A DNA stretch of 56,836 nucleotides from Caballeronia megalochromosomata (GTDB lineage: Bacteria; Pseudomonadota; Gammaproteobacteria; Burkholderiales; Burkholderiaceae), in contig LRBF01000087.1 in the NCBI GenBank assembly GCA_001580565.1, positions 1 to 56,836 of the forward strand, in the 5' to 3' direction. The notes beneath the pieces were generated by a model that made no database searches, was not told the origin of the DNA, and saw only the letters and a program-made list of their open reading frames with translations. Positions 48,101 through 56,530 of this stretch are shown in pieces. The translations under genes and the position numbers were made by a program. How positions within the stretch are numbered: position 1 is the first letter of the stretch; the number at the start of each line of letters is the position of its first letter.

Positions 48101-49195
48101 ATGAAGGTATCCGAAGCAATTCACGCGAGCGTTCCGGCGCAGCTATCGCCGACCGCGCAAGCGCTGCTCGAACCCGTTCCCGGCAACGCGCCGGGCGGAC
48201 CGAACCTGGAGGACGAGCCCGCGTTCATGGCGCTCGGGACGGACGCGCAGGGCCGCCCGGAGAGATGTATCGGCGACGACACGATCCCGGCCGAGACGCC
48301 GAACTGGATCGATATCCAGACGCGCGCCGAAGCGCTGCTCGCGCGTTCGAAGGACGTGCGCATCGCGCTGATCTGGCTGCGCGCGGTCACGGCGCTCGAA
48401 GGACTCGAAGGCTACGAGGCCGGCCTGACATTCGTGCGCGAGCTGGCGGTGCGCTTCTGGGACACGCTGCATCCGCGACTGGAGCCGAGCGCATCGGAAC
48501 CGGGCGGATTCGATGCGTCCTATCGCCAGAACATGTTCGCGGAGCTTGCGGGTCCGGTGCTGATGCACGCCTTGCGCGATATGCCGGTGGTGAGAAAGCG
48601 CGGCCCGGTGCCGACCCTGCGCGATATCGAGCAGGCCGGACGCGGCAAGCTGCCGGAGAAGGCGCTGGCCGAGCAGCGCAAGCAACTCGACGATGCCGTC
48701 GCCGAGAAAACGCCCGGCCTCGATGTTGCGCTGCGTCTGCCCGGCGCCGTGCGCGCGCTGGACGACGCGCTCACCGCGCTCTTCGGCGATCAGCCCGCGC
48801 CACGGCTCGCGCCGCTCGCGCAGTTGATGCAGGCGCTGGCGCAGGCGGTCGGCGACGCCTATGCGCGCGCGGCGGGCAAGGCTGCTGCGGCGGCGGGCGA
48901 AGCGCTGGGCGCGCCGTCGTCCGATGTTCGTGAAGCCGCGTCGCCGCCGGCGATTCAGCCAGCATCGGCCCGACCGTTATCCGGCGAACTCGGCTCGCGC
49001 GCGGACGCCATCGCGTGGCTCGCGGCCGTGAGTGCGTTCATCGAGCGGACCGAGCCCGCGCATCCCGCCCCGCTCCTGATCCGGCGGGCGAGCGCGCTGC
49101 TCGGCATGGACTTCATCAGCGTGATGCGCGAGCTCGCGCCGGATTCGTTGCACCAGATCTACGCGATCGCCGGGATTCGCCCGGAGGCGCGCTGA
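48101..49195 (+). CDS. tssA: T6SS protein TssA (ImpA)
   Basis: 364 residues; AAGGAGG lies ahead of the ATG. The ImpA N-terminal domain is clear (PNWIDIQTRAEALLARSKDV, RIALIWLRAVTALEGLEGY, FWDTLHPRLEP). The C-terminal part (about 290-364) is short and ends in LLGMDFISVMRELAPDSL, as in short TssA forms. It caps or coordinates sheath polymerisation. It restarts the T6SS gene set 15 bases after the exoprotein gene, so it may share that transcript. Confidence 0.9.
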   Translation: MKVSEAIHASVPAQLSPTAQALLEPVPGNAPGGPNLEDEPAFMALGTDAQGRPERCIGDDTIPAETPNWIDIQTRAEALLARSKDVRIALIWLRAVTALEGLEGYEAGLTFVRELAVRFWDTLHPRLEPSASEPGGFDASYRQNMFAELAGPVLMHALRDMPVVRKRGPVPTLRDIEQAGRGKLPEKALAEQRKQLDDAVAEKTPGLDVALRLPGAVRALDDALTALFGDQPAPRLAPLAQLMQALAQAVGDAYARAAGKAAAAAGEALGAPSSDVREAASPPAIQPASARPLSGELGSRADAIAWLAAVSAFIERTEPAHPAPLLIRRASALLGMDFISVMRELAPDSLHQIYAIAGIRPEAR

Positions 49196-49286
49196 AAACC
49201 GCGGCGGGCGCGCGCGACGTTTGAATGCGCGCGGCGTGGATCGTCTTTTTCACGGACTCGCCTGAACTTCAAAAGGAGGCAACACC

Positions 49287-49811
49287 ATGGACAGTGGACA
49301 GAAATTCATCGGCCGCAACCGTGAGCCGCGCGTGCAGATCACCTACGACCTCGAAACCGGCGACGCGGAAGCGCGCAAGGAGTTGCCGTTCGTGATGGCG
49401 GTGCTCTCGGATCTGAGCGGCAAGACGACCGAGACGGTGCCGCCCGTCGAGAAGCGCTCGTTCCAGGAATTCGACATCGACAATTTCGGGCAGCGGCTCG
49501 CCGCGATGAAGCCGTCGGTCGCGTTCGCGGTGAAGAACACGCTCACCGGCGAGGACAACCTGATGGTGCAACTGATCTTCAAGTCGATGGACGATTTCGG
49601 GCCGGGCGCCATCGCCCATAACGTGCCCGAACTCGACGAACTTCTGCGCGTGCGCCAGCAGCTCGACCGCCTGAAGCTGATGCTCGACGGCAAAGGCGGC
49701 GCGGAAAAAATGCTCGCGCAGGCGCTGAAGAATCCCGCGCTGCTGCGCACGCTCGCCGCCGGCGATGGCAACGGTGCTGGGAACGACCAGCCACCCGCCG
49801 ACACTCAATGA
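49287..49811 (+). CDS. tssB: T6SS contractile sheath small subunit TssB (VipA)
   Basis: 174 residues, AAAAGGAGG upstream. Typical sequence: FIGRNREPRVQITYDLETGD, KELPFVMAVLSDLSGKT, FDIDNFGQRLAAMKP. It forms the sheath with TssC, whose start lies 31 bases after its stop. Confidence 0.95.
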   Translation: MDSGQKFIGRNREPRVQITYDLETGDAEARKELPFVMAVLSDLSGKTTETVPPVEKRSFQEFDIDNFGQRLAAMKPSVAFAVKNTLTGEDNLMVQLIFKSMDDFGPGAIAHNVPELDELLRVRQQLDRLKLMLDGKGGAEKMLAQALKNPALLRTLAAGDGNGAGNDQPPADTQ

Positions 49812-49842
49812 CAATCATCGTTTCATGATCGAGGACCCAGCC

Positions 49843-51351
49843 ATGCCCGATACCTTGTCCACTCAGGAAGCCGTCGCCGCCGCGCTGCCCGGCGCCACGG
49901 AGGAAGCCCCTCTCGACGATTTTTCCGCGCTGTTGCAAAAGGAATTCAGGCCGCGCTCCGAGGATGCCGGGCGCGACGTCCACAACGCGGTGCAGACGCT
50001 CGCGCAACTGGCGCTCAAGGAAGATTCGCTCGTCTCCGACGACACGCTGCGCACCATTGACGCGATGATCGCCGACATCGACGAGCGCCTGACCACGCAG
50101 GTCAACCTGATCCTGCATCACCCCGACTTTCAGCGGCTGGAGGGCGCGTGGCGCGGGCTCGACTATCTGATCCGCAACACGGAGACGGACAAGCAGCTCA
50201 AGATCCGCGTGATGAACATCAAGAAGCAGGAGCTCGGCGACATGCTGCGTCGTGGCGCGGGCGCGGCGTGGGACCAGACGCCGTTCTTCAAGCAGGTGTA
50301 CGAGCACGAGTACGGCGTGCTGGGCGGCGAGCCGTACGGCGTGATGGTCGGCGACTACTACTTCGATCATCATCCGCAGGATGTGAAGCTGCTCGCGGAG
50401 ATTTCGAAAACGGCGGCGGCGGCTCATGCGCCGTTCATCGCGTCGTCGGCGCCTTCGCTGCTCGGCCTCGACTCGTGGCAGCAGCTCGACGACAAGCGCG
50501 ACATCAGCAAGATCTTCACGATGGCGGACTACGCGCCGTGGAACTCGCTGCGTGAATCGGACGACTCGCGTTATCTCGCGCTCGCGATGCCGCGCTTCCT
50601 CGCGCGTCTGCCTTACGGCGCGAAGACCGATCCGGTGTCGGCGTTCCATTTCGAGGAAGACTGCGACGGCACGAACCACGAGCGCTATACGTGGGCCAAT
50701 GCAGCGTATGCGATGGCGGTGAACATCAACCGCTCGTTCAAGCTGTATGGCTGGTGCACGCGCATTCGCGGCGCGGAGGATGGCGGCAGCGTGCCGAACC
50801 TGCCCGTGCATTGCTTTCCGACCGATGACGGCGGCGTCGATATGAAGTGCCCGACCGAGATCGCGATATCGGATCGTCGCGAGATGGAGTTGTCCAATAA
50901 CGGCATGATTCCGCTCGTGCATCGCAAGCATTGCGACGAGGCGGTGTTCATGGGCGCGCAGACCCTGCAGAAGCCGGCGAAGTTCAACCGTGCGTTCGCC
51001 AACGAGAATGCGGAGTTGTCCGCGCGGCTGCCTTATGTGTTCGCGTGCAGCCGCTTCGCGCACTACCTGAAGCATCTGTGCCGCGAGAAGATCGGCTCGT
51101 TCAAGGAGCGCGAGGACATGCAGCGCTGGCTCAACAACTGGATCATGGATTACGTCGATGGCGATCCGGTGAACTCGACGGCGGTGGTGAAGTCGCAGAA
51201 ACCGCTCGCGGATGCGAAGGTGAAGGTCGATGAGGTGGAAGGGTCGCCGGGGTACTATCAGGCGACGTTCTGGCTACGGCCGCATTATCAGCTGGAGAAG
51301 CTGGGGGTGTCGTTGCGGCTGGTTTCGAGGGTGCCGCAGTTGGGGGCGTAG
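49843..51351 (+). CDS. tssC: T6SS contractile sheath large subunit TssC (VipB)
   Basis: 502 residues from the ATG at 49843, which has GAGGA upstream; in-frame ATGs at 49825 and earlier lack a site. Core motifs are present: LIRNTETDKQLKIRVMNIKK, GEPYGVMVGDYYFDHHPQD, WANAAYAMAVNINRSF, and the C-terminal YYQATFWLRPHYQLEKL. Intact. Usually hcp, tssE, tssF and tssG follow; here the next gene is vgrG. Confidence 0.95.
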   Translation: MPDTLSTQEAVAAALPGATEEAPLDDFSALLQKEFRPRSEDAGRDVHNAVQTLAQLALKEDSLVSDDTLRTIDAMIADIDERLTTQVNLILHHPDFQRLEGAWRGLDYLIRNTETDKQLKIRVMNIKKQELGDMLRRGAGAAWDQTPFFKQVYEHEYGVLGGEPYGVMVGDYYFDHHPQDVKLLAEISKTAAAAHAPFIASSAPSLLGLDSWQQLDDKRDISKIFTMADYAPWNSLRESDDSRYLALAMPRFLARLPYGAKTDPVSAFHFEEDCDGTNHERYTWANAAYAMAVNINRSFKLYGWCTRIRGAEDGGSVPNLPVHCFPTDDGGVDMKCPTEIAISDRREMELSNNGMIPLVHRKHCDEAVFMGAQTLQKPAKFNRAFANENAELSARLPYVFACSRFAHYLKHLCREKIGSFKEREDMQRWLNNWIMDYVDGDPVNSTAVVKSQKPLADAKVKVDEVEGSPGYYQATFWLRPHYQLEKLGVSLRLVSRVPQLGA

Positions 51352-51696
51352 GGGGTGGGGGAAGCCCGCGGGAGCGGGCTTCGAGGCGAATCGGATGCTA
51401 TATAGGTGGCGGTGAGTGCGAGCGAGACTGAAAGGACGCTGAGCCAGCAAGTCAACGGACTGACCGTCGTTTTTGCGCAACGAGTTCTACAAGACTAGTC
51501 CGAAAAACTTCGCATTACTGATGCTCATGAATTGAGCCTTATCCCCAATTTCATGTTCTATCAGGGACTTGTCTTAAGCGAGGGTTCTCATCTCTAAAGC
51601 GACTGCCAAAAAGCAGATATTTATTGCGCCAAAATCGCGTACTTGGCACCAGTGGCGGCTGCGGCCGGCTGATCAAGTACGAGGCAACAAGCAAGA
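51352..51696. other. Intergenic junction tssC / vgrG
   Basis: 345 bases with no supported gene. A perfect 9-bp hairpin (51361-51369 with 51374-51382, loop GGGA) lies 9 bases after the tssC stop, a possible terminator or processing site but without a T run. From about 51420 the base composition becomes AT-richer than the T6SS genes before it, marking the border of the vgrG island. No hcp remnant is visible. Confidence 0.5.
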
Positions 51697-53814
51697 ATGG
51701 CGTTATCCCAGATTCTCACCGCGCTCAAGGACCCGAGCGCCCGGCTGACTCAGCATCTCCGGCTGAAGATCGGCGGCTCCAGGGCGGACGTGGACGTTGT
51801 CGAATTCACGCATATTGAAGCCTTCAATACCGAGTACGCGCTCGACCTGACCGTGACCGTCAGCGACTTCTCGCTGGACGGCAGCGACTTCGTCGGCAAG
51901 CACGCTACGTTCGAGGTTGAAGAGCGCGTTTCCCTCTCCTACATGAAGGCCGCCCACGCGGCGCGCATCACACACGGCCTCATCACGCAATGGGAATTCC
52001 TGAGCGCCAGCCACGATATCGCGACGTTCCAACTTCGAATCGAGCCGCGCGTCGCGCTTCTTGACCGAATCAAAACGAGCAGGGTCTTCAGAGAAAAAAC
52101 GCTCAAAGAGATCTTCTATGAGCTGTTGGTAGATCGGAAACTCATCTGGCCACACGACATCAACCTGAACTTCGAAGGGCTCGACGAGCGCTACGACGAA
52201 GTGTTGATGTACGAGGAGAGCGTGCTCGCCTTCATCAAGCGCCTCTGTCTGAAGTACGGGCTCTATTACTACTATACGCAGGCCGAGTCCGACGAGAAGG
52301 CTTATCGCGATAGTCTGGTGATCGACAATCAGGCGAAGGGCTACGTGCGTTCGATCGACGTGCCGGTGATGCCCTATTCGGGGTTGTCGGCGCGATGGCA
52401 TGAGGCGGTCCTGTCGATCAAGCGCAAACGTAGGCTGATGCCGGGCAGCGTAACACTGCGGGAGCGCAACTATCGCACGCCGCAGGAGCCACTGATTGCG
52501 ACCATTGAAGTCGACTATCAGGACAAGACGCTGCACGGCAGTATCGATCGCAGCGCCGAGCACTTTCATACGAAAGCCGAAGGCGCGGCGCTCGCCGAAG
52601 TGCGTCGGGATGAGATTGTCTCGCGGCAGATCACCTTGAGCGGCACGGCGAACACCATCGGCGCGTTTGTCGGCGTGGTCATCAAGCCGACCAACGTCGA
52701 AATGCCGGATGCCAAATACGGCTTCGTCATTTTCAAGGCAACTACTGCAGGCTCGCGCTCGAAGCCCGTCCATATCGAGTTCGACGCCACACCGGCGCAT
52801 CTGGTGTGGCGGCCCGAGTACGTTCCCGCGCGCGACTGGCGCTGGATGCCGGGTTCGATCATCGCGACGGTCGAAACGGCGGACAAAGGCAGCCCGTACG
52901 CGGATCTGGACGAGCACGGACGCTACCTTCTGCGTTTTCACTTCCAGGCTGCACCCGGCGACCCCGGTTCGAACAGCATGCGGGTGCGCGCCTTGACGCC
53001 TTCGGCATCGAACGAAGGCGGCTTTCACGCGCCTCTTCTACCAGGAACGGAGGTGCGCGTCGGATTTACAAATAATGACATTGATCGTCCCTATGTGATC
53101 GGGGCACTGTTCGACTACGCCCGCCGCAATCACGTACACGGCTACAACGGCTGGCAATCCCGAGCGGTCTGGCGCTCGCCGCTTCTGAGCGGGAAGCTTC
53201 GCTTCGAGGACTATCAGGGCAAGGAAGGCGTGAAGCTCGCGACGATCTTTCAGAAGACGTCGGTGAGCATGGGGTATCTGGTGGATAACCAGAAGAAGCG
53301 TCGCGGTGAAGGGGTTGAGATCAACTCGTCGGGCCACGGGACGTTTCACGCCTCGAAAGGCCTGTTCTTCTCGGCGGATGCGCTGTCCAATCCGAACGCG
53401 CAGCAGCTCGAAATGACGGCGGCGTTGGAGTCGATGCGTTCGGCGCTCGCCGAAACGCAGGCGCTCTTGCAAGCCGCGCAACGCGCCAATGCAGGGCTCG
53501 CCCAGGTCAAGGACCAGCAGGCGCAACTCGAAAATGCGTTCAAGGATTTGCAGAAGCAGGTGATTCTGCTGTCCGCACCCGATGGTATCGGTGCGACCAC
53601 GCCCCAGAGCATTCACCTCACGAGCGGCGAGCATCTGGCGGTTGCTTCGGGCGGCAGCGCGGACGTCAGCGCGGGTGACAACTTTACCGTCGCTGCGGGC
53701 AAGTCGGTGTCTCTGTTCGCGCAGACGAGCGGTGTCAAAGTGCTGGCGCGAACGGCGCGATGGACTTGCAGGCGCAGGGTGGTCCTTTGCAGATGTTCGC
53801 CGAGCAGGACATGA
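51697..53814 (+). CDS. vgrG: VgrG spike protein (TssI), frameshifted
   Basis: The frame from 51697 gives 705 residues, of which about the first 685 are VgrG: gp27-like N-terminus (HIEAFNTEYALDLTVTVSDF), gp5-like OB region (LPGTEVRVGFTNNDIDRPYV) and the DUF2345 beta-helix (from about 550). After LFAQTSGVKVLA the frame reads an Arg/Cys-rich nonsense tail and stops. The true continuation is in another frame from about 53751. A single lost base near 53750 explains this; restoring it gives a protein of about 836 residues. Confidence 0.85.
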   Translation: MALSQILTALKDPSARLTQHLRLKIGGSRADVDVVEFTHIEAFNTEYALDLTVTVSDFSLDGSDFVGKHATFEVEERVSLSYMKAAHAARITHGLITQWEFLSASHDIATFQLRIEPRVALLDRIKTSRVFREKTLKEIFYELLVDRKLIWPHDINLNFEGLDERYDEVLMYEESVLAFIKRLCLKYGLYYYYTQAESDEKAYRDSLVIDNQAKGYVRSIDVPVMPYSGLSARWHEAVLSIKRKRRLMPGSVTLRERNYRTPQEPLIATIEVDYQDKTLHGSIDRSAEHFHTKAEGAALAEVRRDEIVSRQITLSGTANTIGAFVGVVIKPTNVEMPDAKYGFVIFKATTAGSRSKPVHIEFDATPAHLVWRPEYVPARDWRWMPGSIIATVETADKGSPYADLDEHGRYLLRFHFQAAPGDPGSNSMRVRALTPSASNEGGFHAPLLPGTEVRVGFTNNDIDRPYVIGALFDYARRNHVHGYNGWQSRAVWRSPLLSGKLRFEDYQGKEGVKLATIFQKTSVSMGYLVDNQKKRRGEGVEINSSGHGTFHASKGLFFSADALSNPNAQQLEMTAALESMRSALAETQALLQAAQRANAGLAQVKDQQAQLENAFKDLQKQVILLSAPDGIGATTPQSIHLTSGEHLAVASGGSADVSAGDNFTVAAGKSVSLFAQTSGVKVLARTARWTCRRRVVLCRCSPSRT

Positions 53815-54206
53815 AGGTCACGAGCGCCGATGGACAACTCACCGTCAGCGCCGCCAAGGGCGTGACGATTTCGGACGGGTCGGGCGCTTACATCAAGCTC
53901 AGTGGCGGCAACATCGAGATCGGCGGGCCGGGCACGTTGCGCTATCGCGTGGCTTCGTTGTCGCGCTCGGGGCCGTCGAGTCTGCGCGAACAATTCCAGT
54001 CGCAGAAATGCCTGGACGATCTGCACGTCGCGTATCACGACGCGAACGACACGCCTCTCGCGGGCGAGGTGCTCAACCTGCTCAAGGGCGATGGCAGCCC
54101 CCTCAAGTTGACGACCGCAGGCGATGGCCGCGCCTCGCAATTGCAGATCGCTTTCGATCATTTCAAGGCACAGATGCCGAAACTGCCGGAAGGTACGGAT
54201 GAGTGA
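53760..54206 (+). CDS. vgrG: VgrG C-terminal part in the shifted frame, with transthyretin-like tail
   Basis: 148 residues beginning MDLQAQGGPLQMFAEQDMKV, the end of the DUF2345 beta-helix, then YIKLSGGNIEIGGPGTL, a standard VgrG ending. An extension follows (about 60-148: DDLHVAYHDANDTPLAGEVL, NLLKGDGSPLKL) that looks like the transthyretin-type tail many VgrGs use to carry cargo. It is probably not an independent gene. Its stop lies within the effector start (ATGAGTGA), so cargo is coupled to VgrG. Bases 54061-54135 recur at the end of the window. Confidence 0.75.
   Translation: MDLQAQGGPLQMFAEQDMKVTSADGQLTVSAAKGVTISDGSGAYIKLSGGNIEIGGPGTLRYRVASLSRSGPSSLREQFQSQKCLDDLHVAYHDANDTPLAGEVLNLLKGDGSPLKLTTAGDGRASQLQIAFDHFKAQMPKLPEGTDE
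54061..54135 (+). repeat. VgrG-tail direct repeat, copy 1
   Basis: This 75-base stretch of the VgrG transthyretin-like tail matches 56762-56836 at 68 of 75 positions by eye, with only two mismatches after the first 12 bases. Both copies are in the same orientation. Confidence 0.9.
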
Positions 54207-55710
54207 CACGACGTATGACCCGTTGCGTGATCCGCGCACGCTCGTAAAGAGCTACCACTACATCGATCTGCCGGGCGAGCCGCCGGATTCGAAGTTGTGG
54301 CCGGGCGTGAACAACATCATCAAGCTGCGCAAGCATCGGGATGTGGTGTTCGACATCAAGCTCAACGCGGGCGCGAGTTATACGTTGAAGACGGATCAGC
54401 CGGAGTCGAAGTACGGGCGCTTCTATGATACGAAGCGCAAGCTGACGGTGGTCCGAACAACTTTCAACGATGGTGAGCCGTTGCATATTTGGGTGGGGCG
54501 CAGGTTTCAGGGGAATCTGATTCTGCTAAGTGGCGAAAAGGAGATCGGTCGCTATCCAATTCGCAAAATGGATTGCACGGGAACGTGTGCCGACGATCCG
54601 AAGGATAAGCCTGCACCGATATTCATCATTTTGCACGACGACAAGGCATTTGTTCAGGATCTGCTTAAGCTACAAGAATCAGTATTCTTAGCTGACAAGC
54701 CGTCGGCCACTTTGATGGCCGCGTATGATCGTGCGCGTAGTGGTGCTGGGCTTCACAGCGCGCCGTTCGATACTTCTCGGCGGCCTATGAGTGCGACCGT
54801 CACGCAGCCACAAGGGATGATGGTCACGCGCAACGGCTCGCCGGAGGTCTTGCAGACGGTTCACATATTCGAGGTGCAGAACACGAATGCGTCTGATGTG
54901 CCGCATGAGATTGCTCAGTTTTTTGTGCGGGGTGATGAGAAGTACGAGATTGATCCGAACAAGATTCTCTGCCGCAATTGGCTCATTCAGCAGTCGTCTG
55001 GGCTCTTCGCTTTTGCCGTGGACGCGCTCAAAAATGATCAATCATGGTTGCGCAAGTTCTGGGGCCGCAAGTTCTACCTCGTTCGGAGCGGAGCCAAGTA
55101 TGTAGCAATGTTCTCCACAGGGCCGGAAGACTGGAAAATCCTTGGCGTGTTACTTACGGGGTACAAAAAGGTGGTCCCGAGCACAAGCCAGATACTGACG
55201 CTCGCAGGAGGAGCAGGAACTGGCGCGACCACATGGAACGCGGCAAAGTCTGCGGTAAAAGGGTCGGTGGTGCATGGTGCCGGCGTTGCCGTGGCCTTCA
55301 ATATGGCAATCGACGGAATGGTCTGGTTCAACGAGTATCGAAAGGGAGATAAGGACCTTTTCGATCTGTTTGCCTTGATTGGGGTTGATCTCGCAAAGGC
55401 AGGTCTCTATGCGTTCGGTACGAGCCTTCTCACGTCCGCAATAGTTACGATTGCCACGCTGGGCTTGGGACTGTCGATGTCGATCCTGGCGATTGCGGTC
55501 GGTACGGTTGTCGCAACGGTCGTTGTTGGATACGCGGTGGATTGGATGTTCGACAAGGTGAATGCGAACAAAGAGGTAAGCGATTTTTTCCGCAAGCTCA
55601 TAGCAATCGTTAAGGAGGCCACTCCTCTAGACTACGGTGACTCCTATGCTGCATCCGAATGGGCAATCGTCCCGGAGTGGGCGATGCCGGCAGGTACGAG
55701 CAAGCAATGA
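54199..55710 (+). CDS. Candidate VgrG-linked membrane-active effector
   Basis: 503 residues from the ATG at 54199, overlapping the vgrG stop by 8 bases. I do not recognise the N-terminal two thirds (YHYIDLPGEPPDSKLWPGVN, VFDIKLNAGASYTLKT). The last third has several hydrophobic segments (SVVHGAGVAVAFNMAIDGMV; DLAKAGLYAFGTSLLTSAIV; SILAIAVGTVVATVVVGYAV) then a charged tail, a layout like pore-forming toxins. Codon use is AT-richer than the T6SS core, suggesting transfer. Position straight after the VgrG cargo tail and before a multi-pass membrane protein suggests a T6SS effector that depolarises membranes. A chaperone or structural role is not excluded. Confidence 0.6.
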   Translation: MSDTTYDPLRDPRTLVKSYHYIDLPGEPPDSKLWPGVNNIIKLRKHRDVVFDIKLNAGASYTLKTDQPESKYGRFYDTKRKLTVVRTTFNDGEPLHIWVGRRFQGNLILLSGEKEIGRYPIRKMDCTGTCADDPKDKPAPIFIILHDDKAFVQDLLKLQESVFLADKPSATLMAAYDRARSGAGLHSAPFDTSRRPMSATVTQPQGMMVTRNGSPEVLQTVHIFEVQNTNASDVPHEIAQFFVRGDEKYEIDPNKILCRNWLIQQSSGLFAFAVDALKNDQSWLRKFWGRKFYLVRSGAKYVAMFSTGPEDWKILGVLLTGYKKVVPSTSQILTLAGGAGTGATTWNAAKSAVKGSVVHGAGVAVAFNMAIDGMVWFNEYRKGDKDLFDLFALIGVDLAKAGLYAFGTSLLTSAIVTIATLGLGLSMSILAIAVGTVVATVVVGYAVDWMFDKVNANKEVSDFFRKLIAIVKEATPLDYGDSYAASEWAIVPEWAMPAGTSKQ

Positions 55711-56489
55711 GCAAGATCAACGACATCGAACCAAGCCCGTCCGAATCGAATCGGACTCGCATTGACGATCACCCGATGCTGGCAGGTCTCAGTCTTATTT
55801 TGGGTGGTGCAATCACGTTTTTTTATTTTGCGGCCTTCTCCGAGTTTAACAATACGGGATTGCCGTGGAAGCTGACGGGGTCGCTCACGCTCGTTTCGTC
55901 GGCTCTTGTCCTCGTTCAATTCGCTACAAATCGGAGCGAGCGCCGCTTGATTTGGGAAGGCTTTGCTGCACTGTGCCTTCTGGTGGGTCTATGGCTCTTC
56001 ACAGGTTCATGTTGGTTGTTCTACTTTTCTTTTGCTCCGATCCCCGCCTGGCTGCGGTGGAATGTGATTGTTCCAGGCGTCGTAGGTACGGCTCACTGGT
56101 TGAGAATGGTCTGGAAGGACTACAAGCGAGACGTGCAAAACTTAAATCTAGTTGAGCGCCTCTATAAGTTCGAGGACGATCGGATTGTGTATCCCGGTCA
56201 GAGTTCGGACCTTCTTGTCGGCGAATTGACGCGACGAAACCCGTTCACGAAGCTGCATCTGTGGGCTGTCCCGCTTGGTCCACTTTTTGGAGCCATCGCG
56301 CTGGGATTCGCGGGACACTTTCGAACGTCAGGCGGACCGCATCTCATTTTTTTGATTGCATCGTTCTTTACTTTTCCTATGTCGCAGTTTCTGCTTGGTT
56401 ACGGTGGCGCCAAAACTTTATATTTCCATATCTATCTTCCATTAAAGATGGAGCGACTAACGGGTAAGAGGGTCATTCTTGCTCCATGA
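55707..56489 (+). CDS. Candidate immunity protein, multi-pass membrane
   Basis: 260 residues from the ATG at 55707, overlapping the effector stop (ATGA). Four or more hydrophobic helices: GLSLILGGAITFFYFAAF, LTGSLTLVSSALVLVQFA, AALCLLVGLWLFTGSCWLFY, and two near the C-terminus (LWAVPLGPLFGAIALGFAG; LIFLIASFFTFPMSQFLLG). No family recognised. Immunity proteins against membrane-active effectors are usually inner-membrane proteins encoded right after the toxin, which fits. AT-rich codon use matches the effector gene. Confidence 0.55.
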   Translation: MSKINDIEPSPSESNRTRIDDHPMLAGLSLILGGAITFFYFAAFSEFNNTGLPWKLTGSLTLVSSALVLVQFATNRSERRLIWEGFAALCLLVGLWLFTGSCWLFYFSFAPIPAWLRWNVIVPGVVGTAHWLRMVWKDYKRDVQNLNLVERLYKFEDDRIVYPGQSSDLLVGELTRRNPFTKLHLWAVPLGPLFGAIALGFAGHFRTSGGPHLIFLIASFFTFPMSQFLLGYGGAKTLYFHIYLPLKMERLTGKRVILAP

Positions 56490-56530
56490 ACATTATGCGT
56501 TCGATTTGAATCGCGAAGAGCTTAGAAGCA

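Noticed and set aside
51361..51382. Hairpin after tssC as a rho-independent terminator
   Set aside because: The 9-bp stem is perfect but no T run follows, so it is noted in the intergenic entry and not called as a terminator.
54199..55710. Naming the cargo protein as a known pore-forming effector
   Set aside because: Only hydrophobic segments and position support it; no specific family motif could be recognised by eye.
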